DNA from: Opitutaceae bacterium
GTDB lineage: Bacteria > Verrucomicrobiota > Verrucomicrobiia > Opitutales > Opitutaceae
Assembly (NCBI GenBank): GCA_016715765.1
Contig: JADJZJ010000059.1
Span: forward strand, 30,008-94,007
Length of the DNA: 64,000 bases
Direction of reading: 5' to 3'
The first letter of the stretch is position 1. Each line of letters starts with the position of its first letter. Below are positions 8,710-16,847 of the stretch, piece after piece. The translations under genes and the position numbers were made by a program. Below the pieces are notes generated by a model that worked only from the letters and a program-made list of their open reading frames with translations, made no database searches and was not told where the DNA came from.

Positions 8710-9870
8710 ATGTCAGGTTCCTATCAAGTCATTGCCCGCAAGTGGCGGCCCCAGACGTTTGACGACGTGGTCGGCCAGGACCACGTGGTGCGGACCCTGA
8801 AGAACGCCATCGCCCGCAACCGGATCGCCCACGCCTACCTGCTGGTCGGCCCGCGCGGCACGGGCAAGACGACCACGGCGCGCATCTTTGCCAAGGCGCT
8901 CAACTGCGCCGGCGGACCGAAGGCGGATTTCGACGTGAACGATCCCGTCTGCCAGGCCATCGCCGACGGCACGCACCTCGACGTGATCGAGTTCGATGCG
9001 GCCACCAACACCCAGGTGGACAAGATCCGCGAAGCCATCCTCGACTCGGTGGCCTACGCGCCGGCCTCGGCGAAATACAAGATCTACATCATCGACGAGG
9101 TGCACATGCTCTCGGCGGGCTCGTTCAACGCGCTGCTCAAGACCCTGGAGGAGCCGCCGCCGCACGTGAAGTTCGTCTTTGCGACCACGGATCCGCAGAA
9201 GATGCCGCTCACGGTGATCTCCCGCTGCCAGCGCTTCGATCTCAAGCCCATCCCGGATGAGCTGATTGTCGGACGGCTGAAAAAGATCGCCGCGGATGAG
9301 AAGATCAAAGTCTCCGACGCAGCCCTCGCCTGCATCGCCCGCATGGCGGAGGGCGGCATGCGCGACGCCCAGTCCATCCTCGACCAGATGATCTCCTTCT
9401 GCGGGGGCGAAATCTCCGAGCCCGACGTGCTGGACGTCTTCGGCCTCGTGGCGGCGGAGAAGATCGCCGCCCTGGCCGCCGCCGTGGCCGCGGGCGACCA
9501 CCGGCAGATTGTGGCCATCGTGGATGACTGTGATGCCAACGGCCGTGACCTCGTGCGCCTCCTCACCGACCTGCAGGCGCTGGTCCGCGGCGCGCTGCTC
9601 GATGCCATCGCCAAGGGCGGCAACAGCGACCTGCTGGGCGGGACGGTCCTCACCACGGAACAGCTGACCCGCCTGCTCGACGGATTGCGCGAAGGCGAGG
9701 GCGGGGTGAAACTGGGCCTGTCGGAAAAGATCAATTTTGAGGTCACGCTGCTGAAGGCGGTCGAGGCCAGCCGCTCGCGGGCGATCGACAGTCTCATCAA
9801 GGAGCTGACGGCCCTGGCCGAGGAAGCCCCGGCCGCGGCCGGCGACGCCGGCGAAAAAAAAAAGGACTGA
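8710..9870 (+). CDS. dnaX: DNA polymerase III gamma subunit (dnaX zero-frame product)
   Basis: 386 residues from MSGSYQVIARKWRPQTFDDV. Clamp-loader AAA+ ATPase with Walker A GPRGTGKTTTARIF, Walker B/DEVH in IYIIDEVHMLS, and sensor 1 at ATTDPQKMPLTVISRCQRFD. The zinc module is reduced: only two cysteines remain around ALNCAGG...DPVC, where E. coli has four. The zero frame ends right after an A10 tract (GEKKKD then stop), giving a gamma-like product. The tau extension continues in the -1 frame. The A AAA AAG alignment to codons matches the E. coli dnaX slippery heptamer. Confidence 0.95.
   Translation: MSGSYQVIARKWRPQTFDDVVGQDHVVRTLKNAIARNRIAHAYLLVGPRGTGKTTTARIFAKALNCAGGPKADFDVNDPVCQAIADGTHLDVIEFDAATNTQVDKIREAILDSVAYAPASAKYKIYIIDEVHMLSAGSFNALLKTLEEPPPHVKFVFATTDPQKMPLTVISRCQRFDLKPIPDELIVGRLKKIAADEKIKVSDAALACIARMAEGGMRDAQSILDQMISFCGGEISEPDVLDVFGLVAAEKIAALAAAVAAGDHRQIVAIVDDCDANGRDLVRLLTDLQALVRGALLDAIAKGGNSDLLGGTVLTTEQLTRLLDGLREGEGGVKLGLSEKINFEVTLLKAVEASRSRAIDSLIKELTALAEEAPAAAGDAGEKKKD
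9854..9864 (+). promoter_or_regulatory. A10-G slippery tract, putative dnaX -1 frameshift or transcriptional slippage site
   Basis: Ten A residues followed by G read as GAA AAA AAA AAG in the zero frame, so the heptamer A AAA AAG is positioned as in E. coli dnaX. The zero-frame stop (TGA, 9868-9870) follows two codons later, while the -1 frame stays open for 119 more codons. No Shine-Dalgarno-like stimulator lies at the E. coli distance; a weak GCGC-CTGA-GCGC hairpin follows 23 bases downstream. A run this long also favours RNA polymerase slippage, as described in Thermus. Confidence 0.7.
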
Positions 9871-10223
9871 TTGAGCGGCTGGAGGAGCGCCTGAGCGCCA
9901 GGCTGGCCGGGGCGAGTGCCACCACCCCTGCCGCCGTGGTTCAGGTTGAGGATGCGGTTGAGGAAACGGAGGCTCCCGCGGGTCCCAGCGAGGCGGAGGA
10001 AGCTGTCATGCTGGCGGACCGGAACAACGGCGCCGCCGGTACGGATACGATTCCCGCCGGAGTGGGTCTGGTCGCGGAAGTGGAGGACACGCCGGCCAAG
10101 TTGCCGCCGCTGGATGACCTGGTGCAGCGCATCCCGCCCGAGGTGCGCGAGCTGATGGATGAACTTTTCCGCGCCAAATTCGTCCGCGTCCAGCGCGTGC
10201 CGAAAAAAGCCCTGCAGGGCTGA
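9864..10223 (+). CDS. dnaX: DnaX tau-specific C-terminal extension (-1 frame)
   Basis: Read in the -1 frame from the A10 tract the protein continues as GLIERLEERLSARLAGASAT and onward for 119 residues to VPKKALQG, giving a full tau of about 504 residues. The segment has a charged helix, an acidic/Ala-Pro linker (about 9940-10110) and a conserved-looking end (LDDLVQRIPPEVRELMDELF) that probably contacts other replisome parts. It has no good start of its own and follows directly, so I treat it as part of dnaX and not a separate gene. A single missing or extra A in the assembly would mimic this arrangement. Confidence 0.8.
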   Translation, partial: GLIERLEERLSARLAGASATTPAAVVQVEDAVEETEAPAGPSEAEEAVMLADRNNGAAGTDTIPAGVGLVAEVEDTPAKLPPLDDLVQRIPPEVRELMDELFRAKFVRVQRVPKKALQG

Positions 10224-10286
10224 CGTGTGCGGTTGAAGCACACTGTTTGGGTGCGGCACCGCTTGCTGGCGGGGATCAATCATCTT

Positions 10287-10504
10287 TTTCCCGCGGATAG
10301 CGCGGATAGTCGCGGATAATACCAATCACCATGCCCTTTGCACTTTCGGGTAGCTACGAGCGTGAGCGAGTGGAGTAGTGCGTATGCTGCGCGTGTGATC
10401 CACTCGCTCACGCTCGTAGCTACAATTCGTGCCAAGATCTGTTTTTAAGGCCCGTTGGTATATTGCCTCTGTCATCCGCGTTGATCCGCGTGATCCGCGG
10501 CAAA
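10287..10504. repeat. nested inverted-repeat element
   Basis: This fills the 319-base gap after dnaX. Outer imperfect arms carry CCGCGGATAGCGCGGATAG (from 10288) and its counterpart ending GTGATCCGCGG, each made of short GCGGAT repeats and flanked internally by TACCAA and TTGGTA. Nested inside is a perfect 24-bp inverted repeat (10350-10373 and 10400-10423, starting GTAGCTACGAGCGTGAGCGA) with a 26-base loop. The same inner repeat recurs at 19176-19249. Confidence 0.8.
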
Positions 10505-10542
10505 GATTGTATCCGGATCAGCGGTCCAGGCACCTGATGCTG

Positions 10543-10902
10543 CTATCCGGGCCAGCGGGCACCGATGGGCCGGGCGGAAGCCACGGGGCGGGAGTACAGG
10601 AAGGCCTCGACGGCGGCCTGTGCATGGGGCGGGAGCAGCGGGACGGTTTCGCGACGGTAAAGTCCCTCGGGCACGCCTTCGAACTCGTCAAGCCGGGCCA
10701 GGGTGTCCGTATCGATCTCCCAGATTTCACCGCTGACCCCGTGACGGTCGGCGGGTTGGAAAACCATGCCCGGGTAGTCGCCCAGGGAATAAAGGGTGTA
10801 GCCGGGCATGGTGTGCGCCTCGGCGATGAACTTCTGCCCGGCGAGTTGCGTGTGATTGCTGCCGCCGCGCTTCAGGGTGCCATAGACGAAGAGGCGGATC
10901 AT
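10543..10902 (-). CDS. gamma-glutamylcyclotransferase-like (GGCT/AIG2) protein
   Basis: 119 residues starting MIRLFVYGTLKRGGSNHTQL; the YGTLKRGG glycine loop at residues 7-14 is the signature of this fold. The conserved acidic residue expected for catalysis fits the LDEFEGVPEGLYRR segment near residue 80, where the family has its catalytic or structural Glu. Members cyclise gamma-glutamyl amines or peptides to 5-oxoproline. The exact substrate cannot be told. It lies 37 bases downstream of the PP2C gene on the same strand and may share its transcript. Confidence 0.88.
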   Translation of the reverse strand: MIRLFVYGTLKRGGSNHTQLAGQKFIAEAHTMPGYTLYSLGDYPGMVFQPADRHGVSGEIWEIDTDTLARLDEFEGVPEGLYRRETVPLLPPHAQAAVEAFLYSRPVASARPIGARWPG

Positions 10903-10939
10903 GGAGGGATCGCGGACGCGGCGGCGGGGCCGGCGCGGT

Positions 10940-11797
10940 TCAGGTTTCGTTCGGGATGGTTTCGATGACCAGGGCCGTGATGTTGTCCCGACCCGATCCT
11001 TCCAGCGCGGCCTCCACCAGCCGGCGGGCCGGGACAATGGCGGCCTGTTCCGGGGTGGGTTCGCGGATCAGTTCCTGCAGGGCCCGATCCCAGAGGCCGT
11101 CGATCAGGCCGTCGGAGCAGATCAGGAAACGGTCGCCGGTCTGGTAGCCGACCGCCCCGACCTGCGTATCAATGAACTGGTGGCCGGCGCCGAGGGCCTG
11201 GTTCAGGGCGTTGCGCATGGGATGGTTCCGGGCTTCGCGCTCGTTGATCTTGCCCTGGCGGCGCAGCCAGCCGACATGCGAGTGGTCATGCGTGAGCTGG
11301 GTCAGACCGCCATCCTTGGGCAGGTAATAGATCCGGCTGTCGCCGATGTGGCCGAAGTACATCCAGTCCGGTGTGAACCAGCAGAGACTGAGGGTGGCCC
11401 CCATGCCGGCGCATTCCTCGTAGCTGCGGCCATGGTCGAGCATCACCTTGTGGATGTCGGCGAACAGTTCCTGCAGCACGTCGGAAAAGCCGCTGGCGAG
11501 GCCCATCGCGGACATGCGGAAACAGCGCGGCATGAGGGCGGTGATGCGGTCCACGGCGATCCGGCTCGCGAATTCGCCGGAATTGGCCCCGCCCATCCCG
11601 TCGCTCACCGCGAACACGAAGTCCGTGTTCTTCTGGGAGGCCTCGCCGACCTTGCCCAGAAAACGCAGTTCATGCCCGTCAAACGTGAGCGCGAGGAAGG
11701 AATCCTCATTGTTCGGGCGGACGCGGCCGCGGTGGGTGAGGCCCGACCAGCGCAGCTGGTGCGCCGGTTGGGCCGGGGGGGAGGAGTCAGTGGGCAT
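10940..11797 (-). CDS. PP2C-family serine/threonine protein phosphatase
   Basis: 285 residues. Metal-binding PPM motifs are intact: RVRPNNEDSF (residues 25-34), SDGMGG (65-70), GHIGDSRIYY, SDGLIDG, and the C-terminal GRDNITALVI. It hydrolyses phosphoserine/phosphothreonine and is cytosolic (no signal peptide or membrane helix). An insertion around residues 40-58 lengthens the first loop. The start codon overlaps the end of the upstream kinase-like gene by 11 bases, so the two products are translationally linked and probably act on a shared target. Confidence 0.95.
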   Translation of the reverse strand: MPTDSSPPAQPAHQLRWSGLTHRGRVRPNNEDSFLALTFDGHELRFLGKVGEASQKNTDFVFAVSDGMGGANSGEFASRIAVDRITALMPRCFRMSAMGLASGFSDVLQELFADIHKVMLDHGRSYEECAGMGATLSLCWFTPDWMYFGHIGDSRIYYLPKDGGLTQLTHDHSHVGWLRRQGKINEREARNHPMRNALNQALGAGHQFIDTQVGAVGYQTGDRFLICSDGLIDGLWDRALQELIREPTPEQAAIVPARRLVEAALEGSGRDNITALVIETIPNET

Positions 11798-12197
11798 CAG
11801 GCAAGGGTTGAGGTGGCGGCGGACCGTCCAGCAGGGTGGCGAGTTCGAAATCGATGATGCAGAAGCGGCCGTCGGAAAAACGGTAGGTGATGTTGCGCAG
11901 GAAGGGGTCGTCGTGCCGCACGCCGTATTGCTCCAGCTCGGCGAACAGCTCCTTCATGCGGTCCTCCTTCATGTGATCGACCCGCGAACCGCAGTTCGTG
12001 GTGATCATCTTCAGGTTTTCCGGGTCGGTCTCGAGGACCTTGGGGACGAATTCGCAGCCGCGCGCCTCCAGGTGGCGCAGGATGCGGATCTCGTTTTCGA
12101 AGCGTTCGCGGGCCATATGACCGCGGAAAGTCTTGTAGACCCGCCCATCGTAACCGATGTGCACGAGAGCGCGGCGGGTGTCTTTGGCTTCCTCCAT
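11787..12197 (-). CDS. minimal protein-kinase-like protein
   Basis: 136 residues, about half a normal kinase domain. Visible elements are the beta3-like Lys22 (GRVYKTFRG), a candidate alpha-C Glu36 (FENEIRIL), a catalytic loop HDDPFLRN (95-102) with Asp97 and Asn102 at the canonical five-residue spacing, and IIDFELA (114-120), where DFG is replaced by DFE. The catalytic-loop lysine and a glycine-rich loop are missing. Most of the usual C-lobe is absent, as in Bud32/RIO-like and lipopolysaccharide-kinase-like small kinases. It overlaps the PP2C gene. Activity is plausible but unproven; it could be a nucleotide-binding pseudokinase. Confidence 0.75.
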   Translation of the reverse strand: MEEAKDTRRALVHIGYDGRVYKTFRGHMARERFENEIRILRHLEARGCEFVPKVLETDPENLKMITTNCGSRVDHMKEDRMKELFAELEQYGVRHDDPFLRNITYRFSDGRFCIIDFELATLLDGPPPPQPLPDAH

Positions 12198-12297
12198 GGT
12201 GACGGTGGCGATTTATTTTCTCACTGAGTCCTGTATATCAACAACTTCCCGGACACAATCCTGCAATGTCGCAGGTCGGCGGAATTACGGCTTCCGC

Positions 12298-12313
12298 TGG
12301 CATGTAAGGTGCT
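12298..12313 (+). promoter_or_regulatory. putative sigma-54 promoter upstream of glnA
   Basis: TGGCATGTAAGGTGCT places GG and GC exactly 12 bases apart, the -24/-12 arrangement of sigma-54 promoters, with one mismatch in the -12 element (GTGC for TTGC). The implied start is near 12323, about 70 bases before the glnA ATG. Nitrogen-regulated glnA promoters of this type are well known in other bacteria. No clear NtrC site was identified. Confidence 0.45.
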
Positions 12314-12396
12314 ATTTTCTGGCTGCATTTGGGACGTTTCGGGCAGTTTAATCTGCAAGTCGCTTAAATCAAAACCCTCCATCAACCTCATCGCAT

Positions 12397-13431
12397 ATGG
12401 CCAAATACAAACTGGAATACATCTGGCTAGACGGCTATCAGCCGCTAGCCAACTTGCGCAGCAAGACCCAAATCAAGGAATTCGCCAGCTTACCGAAGCT
12501 CGAGGACCTGCCCCTGTGGGGTTTCGACGGAAGCTCGACGAAGCAGGCGGAGGGCAAGAGCTCCGACTGCGTGCTGCGCCCCGTGGCCTGCTTCCCGGAC
12601 AGCACCCGCAAGAACGGCGTGCTGGTGATGTGCGATGTGCTCATGCCCGACCAGAAGACGCCGCACCAGTCGAACTCGCGCGCGTCGATTCCCGACGATG
12701 CCGACACCTGGTTCGGCTTCGAGCAGGAGTACTTCTTCTTCAAGGACGGTTCGCCGCTCGGTTTCCCGTCCGGCGGTTTCCCCGAGCCGCAGGGCCCGTA
12801 CTACACCGGCGTGGGTTACAAGAATGTCGGCTCGCTGGCGCGTGAGATCGTGGAAAAGCACATCGATGTCTGCCTCGACGCCGGGATCAACATCGAGGGC
12901 ATCAACGCCGAGGTGGCCAAGGGCCAGTGGGAATTCCAGATCTTCGGCAAGGGCTCGAAAAACGCCGCCGACCAGATGTGGGTCGCCCGCTACCTCATGT
13001 CGCGCCTCTGCGAAAAATACGGCGTCGACATCGAGTGGCGCTGCAAGCCCATCATTGGCGCCTTCAACGCCCCGCTCGACTGGAACGGCTCCGGCATGCA
13101 CGCGAATTTCTCGACGAAGTTCATGCGCGAGACCGGCGGCAAGGCCTACTTCGAGAAGCTCATGGCGGCCTTCGCCAAGCACATGGACGAGCACATCGCC
13201 GTCTATGGCCCGGAGAACCACCTGCGCCTCACCGGCCTGCACGAGACGCAGTCCATCGACAAGTTCACCTATGGCATTGCCGACCGCGGTTCCTCCATCC
13301 GCGTGCCGCACAGCTTCATCAATGCCGGCTACAAGGGCTACCTCGAGGATCGCCGGCCGAACTCGGCCGCGGATCCCTACCTGGTCGCCGGCCGGATCCT
13401 GAAGACCATCCAGACGGTGCCGACGGCCTGA
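12397..13431 (+). CDS. glnA: type II (eukaryote-like) glutamine synthetase
   Basis: 344 residues, the GSII length and not the ~470 of bacterial GSI. It makes glutamine from glutamate, ammonia and ATP. Landmarks are the N-terminal beta-grasp part (YKLEYIWLDGYQPLANLRSK), WGFDGSS, metal-ligand helix FGFEQEYFFF (residues 109-118), GQWEFQIF, the ATP-site region ending NGSGMHANFS and the late ENHLRLTG and RGSSIRVP blocks. No adenylylation-site tyrosine loop of GSI is present, so control is probably transcriptional; a sigma-54-like promoter lies upstream. The leader before the ATG has no Shine-Dalgarno sequence. Confidence 0.96.
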   Translation: MAKYKLEYIWLDGYQPLANLRSKTQIKEFASLPKLEDLPLWGFDGSSTKQAEGKSSDCVLRPVACFPDSTRKNGVLVMCDVLMPDQKTPHQSNSRASIPDDADTWFGFEQEYFFFKDGSPLGFPSGGFPEPQGPYYTGVGYKNVGSLAREIVEKHIDVCLDAGINIEGINAEVAKGQWEFQIFGKGSKNAADQMWVARYLMSRLCEKYGVDIEWRCKPIIGAFNAPLDWNGSGMHANFSTKFMRETGGKAYFEKLMAAFAKHMDEHIAVYGPENHLRLTGLHETQSIDKFTYGIADRGSSIRVPHSFINAGYKGYLEDRRPNSAADPYLVAGRILKTIQTVPTA

Positions 13432-13455
13432 ACCGGGTCCAAGGGTTAGGATTTC

Positions 13456-13487
13456 AACGCCGCCCCGAAACGGGCGGCGTTTTTTTT
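13456..13487 (+). terminator. rho-independent terminator of glnA
   Basis: A 10-bp stem (AACGCCGCCC with GGGCGGCGTT) around a six-base loop is followed by a run of eight T residues. Confidence 0.9.
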
Positions 13488-13517
13488 CGGGCGGCTATAC
13501 GGAACAATGCAGTGGAA

Positions 13518-13641
13518 ACCACGAATGGACACGAATTCACACGAACGGGATGATCCCCTTTATCCGCGTTCATCCGCGTCATCCGCGGGAAAACGGTCTG
13601 GGATGCTTGGTTGCGGCTACGCCGCGCTAAATCCATTCGTG
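13518..13641. repeat. ACCACGAATGGA inverted-repeat element
   Basis: 12-bp arms ACCACGAATGGA (13518-13529) and TCCATTCGTGGT (13630-13641) enclose CACGAATTCACACGAA-type repeats and TCCGCG/ATCCGCG repeats. The same GCGGAT units occur at 10288-10504 and 61248-61318, linking the two repeat families. Confidence 0.7.
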
Positions 13642-13708
13642 GTGTAAATGCATGGATACGGTTTAGTGTCGCCGCCCCCCGGATGAATGCCTTTGCCTCA
13701 GTGGACGC

Positions 13709-15631
13709 ATGGCTGACCGCGCAAATTCACCCCGGCTGATTGCGGCCATCGAATTGGGCCAGGTCCTGCTGCTGGCCGGCAATCTGGGGTGGACCACCCT
13801 TTGCCTGGGCGGATACCGCCCGGAGACCATGGTGGTCACGAGCATCCTCACCGGGTTGCTGCTGTTGGTGCATCTGGCCGGACGCCTCGTGGCCGGTTCC
13901 CCTTTCCGCCTGCATCCGGCGGGCTGGCTGTTCCTCCCGTTCCTGGCCTATGCCGCGGCGAATGTGACCTGGCACACGCCTGTCCCCTGGCTGGGCTGGC
14001 ATGACTGGCTGTGGTGGGCGCAGCTGATCGTGGTGTTTTGGGTCGTGGTGAACCTGTCGGAGGTGAAAAGGGCGTCGCACCTTTTGCTGGCGACCCTCGC
14101 CCTGCTCGGCTTCGTCACGGTGGTGCTGGCGGCGTACCAGGTGTTCGTGAAGCCGGACTGGCTGATGCTCGGGCGGCGGCAGGCGGAACAGTTTATCGGC
14201 CGGGCGAGCGGGTCGTTTGGCATTCCCAACAGCCTGGCGGCGCTGCTGCTGTTGCTGCTGCCGGCATCGGTGGCGCTGACCCTGCGGCCCGGTGCGACAG
14301 CGGTGCAGCGGGTGGGTTTCGGCTATCTCGCGGCGTCATATCTATTCGGCCTGGTGCTGACGGCCAGCCGCGGGGCCTGGATCGCCCTGGCGCTGATTTT
14401 GCTCGGCTGGCCCCTCATGGCCGGACAACGCAGCCGGGCCTGGCGGGTCTCCCGGTTCGGGCTGGCCGTGGCGGTGCTGGTGGTGACGGGGGTGACCGCT
14501 TACCTGGCGATGCCGACCCTGCGGAACCGCTTCGAGGCCATGGTGCACGAGGCCGGCGAACGGACCCGGCCGATCATGTGGCGGGGCGCATGGCAACTGT
14601 TCCGCGAGCAGCCGGTGTGGGGGAGCGGGGCCGGCAGTTACAATGTGGCCTTTGAGAAACACCGCCCCGCGCATTTTCAGCTCGATTCGCAATGGGCGCA
14701 CAATGACTACCTGAACACCCTGAGCGATTACGGCGCGGTCGGCTTCGGCTTGTTTTTCGGTGCGTGCGGCTGGGTGGTCATCGCCGGGATTCGCCGGACC
14801 CGGGCGCAACCGCGGCCGGTGGCCGGCGCTGCGCTGCTGGACAGTCCGCCGGTGCGGCAGGGCTTTGCCCTGGGCCTGGGTGCATTCGGCCTGCAGCTGT
14901 TCGTTGATTTTCACCTGAAGATTCCCGCGCTGGGCATGGCCCTCGCCATCGTCGCCGGCCTGCTGGTCAGGACTTGCTGGCATCCGACGGCGGCTTCCAC
15001 CGGCCGCAGTCTCCCGCGGGCGGCGGTGCTTGGCCTGGCCGTTATGGCGGTGGCCGCGGGGCTGGTCATTTGGGTCGTGCCGCATTACCGGGCCGAGGCG
15101 CTGCGTTATTCGGCGCGGCAGGCGATGGACAAGCTGGTTGATCGCGAGATTCGCGAGCATCGGGACACTTTGGAATCAGTGCGGACGGCCATGACCCGGG
15201 CCGTGGCGATCGATCCGACGAATGCGCAGGCGTGGTCCGACCTGGCCTACGCCACCTCGCTCCGGGCCCACCTTGAATCCGGGTTCACGCGCAAGCTGGG
15301 CGTCGAGGCCGAACAGCAGGCCGACCGTGCGCTGCGCCTTGCAAAGATCGTGCCCGAGTTCTGGCTGCGCCGGGCCGTGGCCCTGGACATGCAGGATCGC
15401 TGGCTGGAGGCGGGGGACAGCTGCATACAGGCGATGAATCTGGCCCCCTCGCATGCATTGGTATGGTACTACTATTCATATCACTTAAGTCTCAATCCGG
15501 CCGCTGTTCCCCAAGCCCGGGCCGCGGTGGAGATCAGCTTGCGTCTTGACCCAAGTATTGGACCGGCTCAGCTTTTGCGCCAACAATTGGCAGCAAGAGA
15601 ATCTTCGCGCCAGTCCGCCCACCATGAATAA
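13709..15631 (+). CDS. O-antigen ligase (WaaL/Wzy_C)-like membrane protein with C-terminal TPR domain
   Basis: 640 residues with about ten predicted membrane helices across residues 10-440 and a periplasmic loop (about 255-345) containing the Wzy_C landmark GAGSYNVAFEKHRPAHFQLD and WAHNDYLNTLSDYG. Homologues ligate polysaccharide or glycans to lipid or protein. The C-terminal part (about 480-640) is soluble and TPR-like (IDPTNAQAWSDLAYATS, APSHALVWYYYSYHLSLNP). It overlaps the FecR-domain gene by eight bases, pointing to a shared envelope role. The acceptor substrate is unknown; a glycoprotein ligase is equally possible. Confidence 0.85.
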   Translation: MADRANSPRLIAAIELGQVLLLAGNLGWTTLCLGGYRPETMVVTSILTGLLLLVHLAGRLVAGSPFRLHPAGWLFLPFLAYAAANVTWHTPVPWLGWHDWLWWAQLIVVFWVVVNLSEVKRASHLLLATLALLGFVTVVLAAYQVFVKPDWLMLGRRQAEQFIGRASGSFGIPNSLAALLLLLLPASVALTLRPGATAVQRVGFGYLAASYLFGLVLTASRGAWIALALILLGWPLMAGQRSRAWRVSRFGLAVAVLVVTGVTAYLAMPTLRNRFEAMVHEAGERTRPIMWRGAWQLFREQPVWGSGAGSYNVAFEKHRPAHFQLDSQWAHNDYLNTLSDYGAVGFGLFFGACGWVVIAGIRRTRAQPRPVAGAALLDSPPVRQGFALGLGAFGLQLFVDFHLKIPALGMALAIVAGLLVRTCWHPTAASTGRSLPRAAVLGLAVMAVAAGLVIWVVPHYRAEALRYSARQAMDKLVDREIREHRDTLESVRTAMTRAVAIDPTNAQAWSDLAYATSLRAHLESGFTRKLGVEAEQQADRALRLAKIVPEFWLRRAVALDMQDRWLEAGDSCIQAMNLAPSHALVWYYYSYHLSLNPAAVPQARAAVEISLRLDPSIGPAQLLRQQLAARESSRQSAHHE

Positions 15632-16514
15632 AAAATACCTCACTTGGCTGTGGTTGTTAGGTGTCGCCGCTTTTCTCTGTTTGGATGCCAGCGCCCAAAC
15701 CGCGCAGGCTCCCGGCCAGATCAAGGTGGCCAAAGTCACTGGCACCGCCACGGCCATAAAGGATGGCAATACCATCACCCTGCAAAACGGCACGGAGCTC
15801 TCCCAGGGCTACGTGGTCAATACCGGCAAAAACTCCAGCGTGGTGCTCGTTTTCTCCAATGGCGCGACCCTGAATCTCGCGCAGGACACCTCCCTCTCGA
15901 TTGATGAATACACCCAGGACCCGTTTGCGGAGGAACAGTCGGTTTCCAAGCTCACGGCCGAGCCCTCAACCTCCAAGACCAAGCTCAACCTGAGTCGCGG
16001 TGAATTGGTCGGCAATGTGAAGAAGCTCAATTACGACGCGGGTTCGAGCTTCAGCATCCAGACCCCGGTGGGCGCCGCCGGTATCCGTGGCACCACCTTC
16101 CGGATCATCTTCCGGCCCGACGGCACCGGCAAGGCGTTCTTCTCCCTCACCACGGTGGAAGGCAATGTCGTGCTCGCGGCGGGCACGGTCAACCTGCCCA
16201 CTGAAACCTCCGTGCCGGACAACAAGGAGGTCGAGGTTATGATCGATGTGAACGTGGACGCCGAGACCGGTGTGGTCACTGTGGCTGTGGGTTCTGGCCC
16301 GCCGGTGGTGGTGGCGGATGCCACACCCACTTCCGTGGCGGCCGTGGCCGCTGTGGCCCAGCAGATCGCGACCGCGGTCGCGGCGGTGACCTTTACGGCG
16401 CCGACCCCGACACCCCCTCCGACCACTCCGCCCGCGGAAACGCCCCCGGCCGAGACCCCGCCGCCGCCCGTCACCCCGCCCACGCCGCGGGTGACCACCG
16501 GTGACGGTGGCTGA
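15624..16514 (+). CDS. secreted FecR-domain protein with proline-rich tail
   Basis: 296 residues starting MNKKYLTWLWLLGVAAFLCL, a clear signal peptide cut after about residue 24 (DASA-QT). A FecR/LysM-like beta domain fills about residues 35-190 (VTGTATAIKDGNTITLQNGT to AAGIRGTTFRIIFR). From about 255 the tail is TPTPPPTTPPAETPPAETPP, a repeated low-complexity anchor or spacer. Stand-alone FecR proteins without a FecI partner are common in these bacteria and are often paired with CHASE2 cyclases, as here with the next gene. Translation is coupled to the ligase-like gene by overlap. Confidence 0.88.
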   Translation: MNKKYLTWLWLLGVAAFLCLDASAQTAQAPGQIKVAKVTGTATAIKDGNTITLQNGTELSQGYVVNTGKNSSVVLVFSNGATLNLAQDTSLSIDEYTQDPFAEEQSVSKLTAEPSTSKTKLNLSRGELVGNVKKLNYDAGSSFSIQTPVGAAGIRGTTFRIIFRPDGTGKAFFSLTTVEGNVVLAAGTVNLPTETSVPDNKEVEVMIDVNVDAETGVVTVAVGSGPPVVVADATPTSVAAVAAVAQQIATAVAAVTFTAPTPTPPPTTPPAETPPAETPPPPVTPPTPRVTTGDGG

Positions 16515-16536
16515 TCGTACGGCATGTTCCCTCTCC

Positions 16537-16564
16537 AAGGCCCGCTTCGGCGGGCCTTTTTTTT
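16537..16564 (+). terminator. rho-independent terminator after the FecR gene
   Basis: A 9-bp stem AAGGCCCGC / GCGGGCCTT with a stable TTCG tetraloop, followed by a T tract. Confidence 0.92.
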
Positions 16565-16596
16565 GGGGGTGTGAATGCAAGGCATTCCATCCTTCT

Positions 16597-16688
16597 TGTC
16601 ATTCTGAATGCAGTGAAGAATCCAGTGCACGAGAGTCGAAGGCTTCGATAAGCGCCCACTGGATTCTTCGCTGCGCTCAGAATGACAA
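16597..16688. repeat. TTGTCATTCTGA palindromic element
   Basis: Arms TTGTCATTCTGA (16597-16608) and TCAGAATGACAA (16677-16688) enclose a second inverted pair (GAAGAATCCAGTG with CACTGGATTCTTC) and a short GTCGAAGGCTTCGA core. A partial further copy of the arm lies near 16744. Elements of this look are scattered in many unrelated bacterial genomes. It fills much of the 333-base gap before the cyclase gene. Confidence 0.75.
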
Positions 16689-16847
16689 AGGATTGGGTAT
16701 GGTTCATTGGTTTGTGCCACAAAATCCTGCGGTTTGTTGCCGGTCTCAGAATGACAATCATTGGAATGGGCAAACTCGCCCGGGCCCGGTCTGACGGTAC
16801 TTAATGTGCTTCCGTTCGCATGGGGTGGCACCTAGCTTTCACGGCCG

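Noticed and set aside
10287..10504. CRISPR array in the repeat-rich gaps
   Set aside because: Repeats are inverted, nested and not regularly spaced, with no direct-repeat/spacer pattern and no cas genes.
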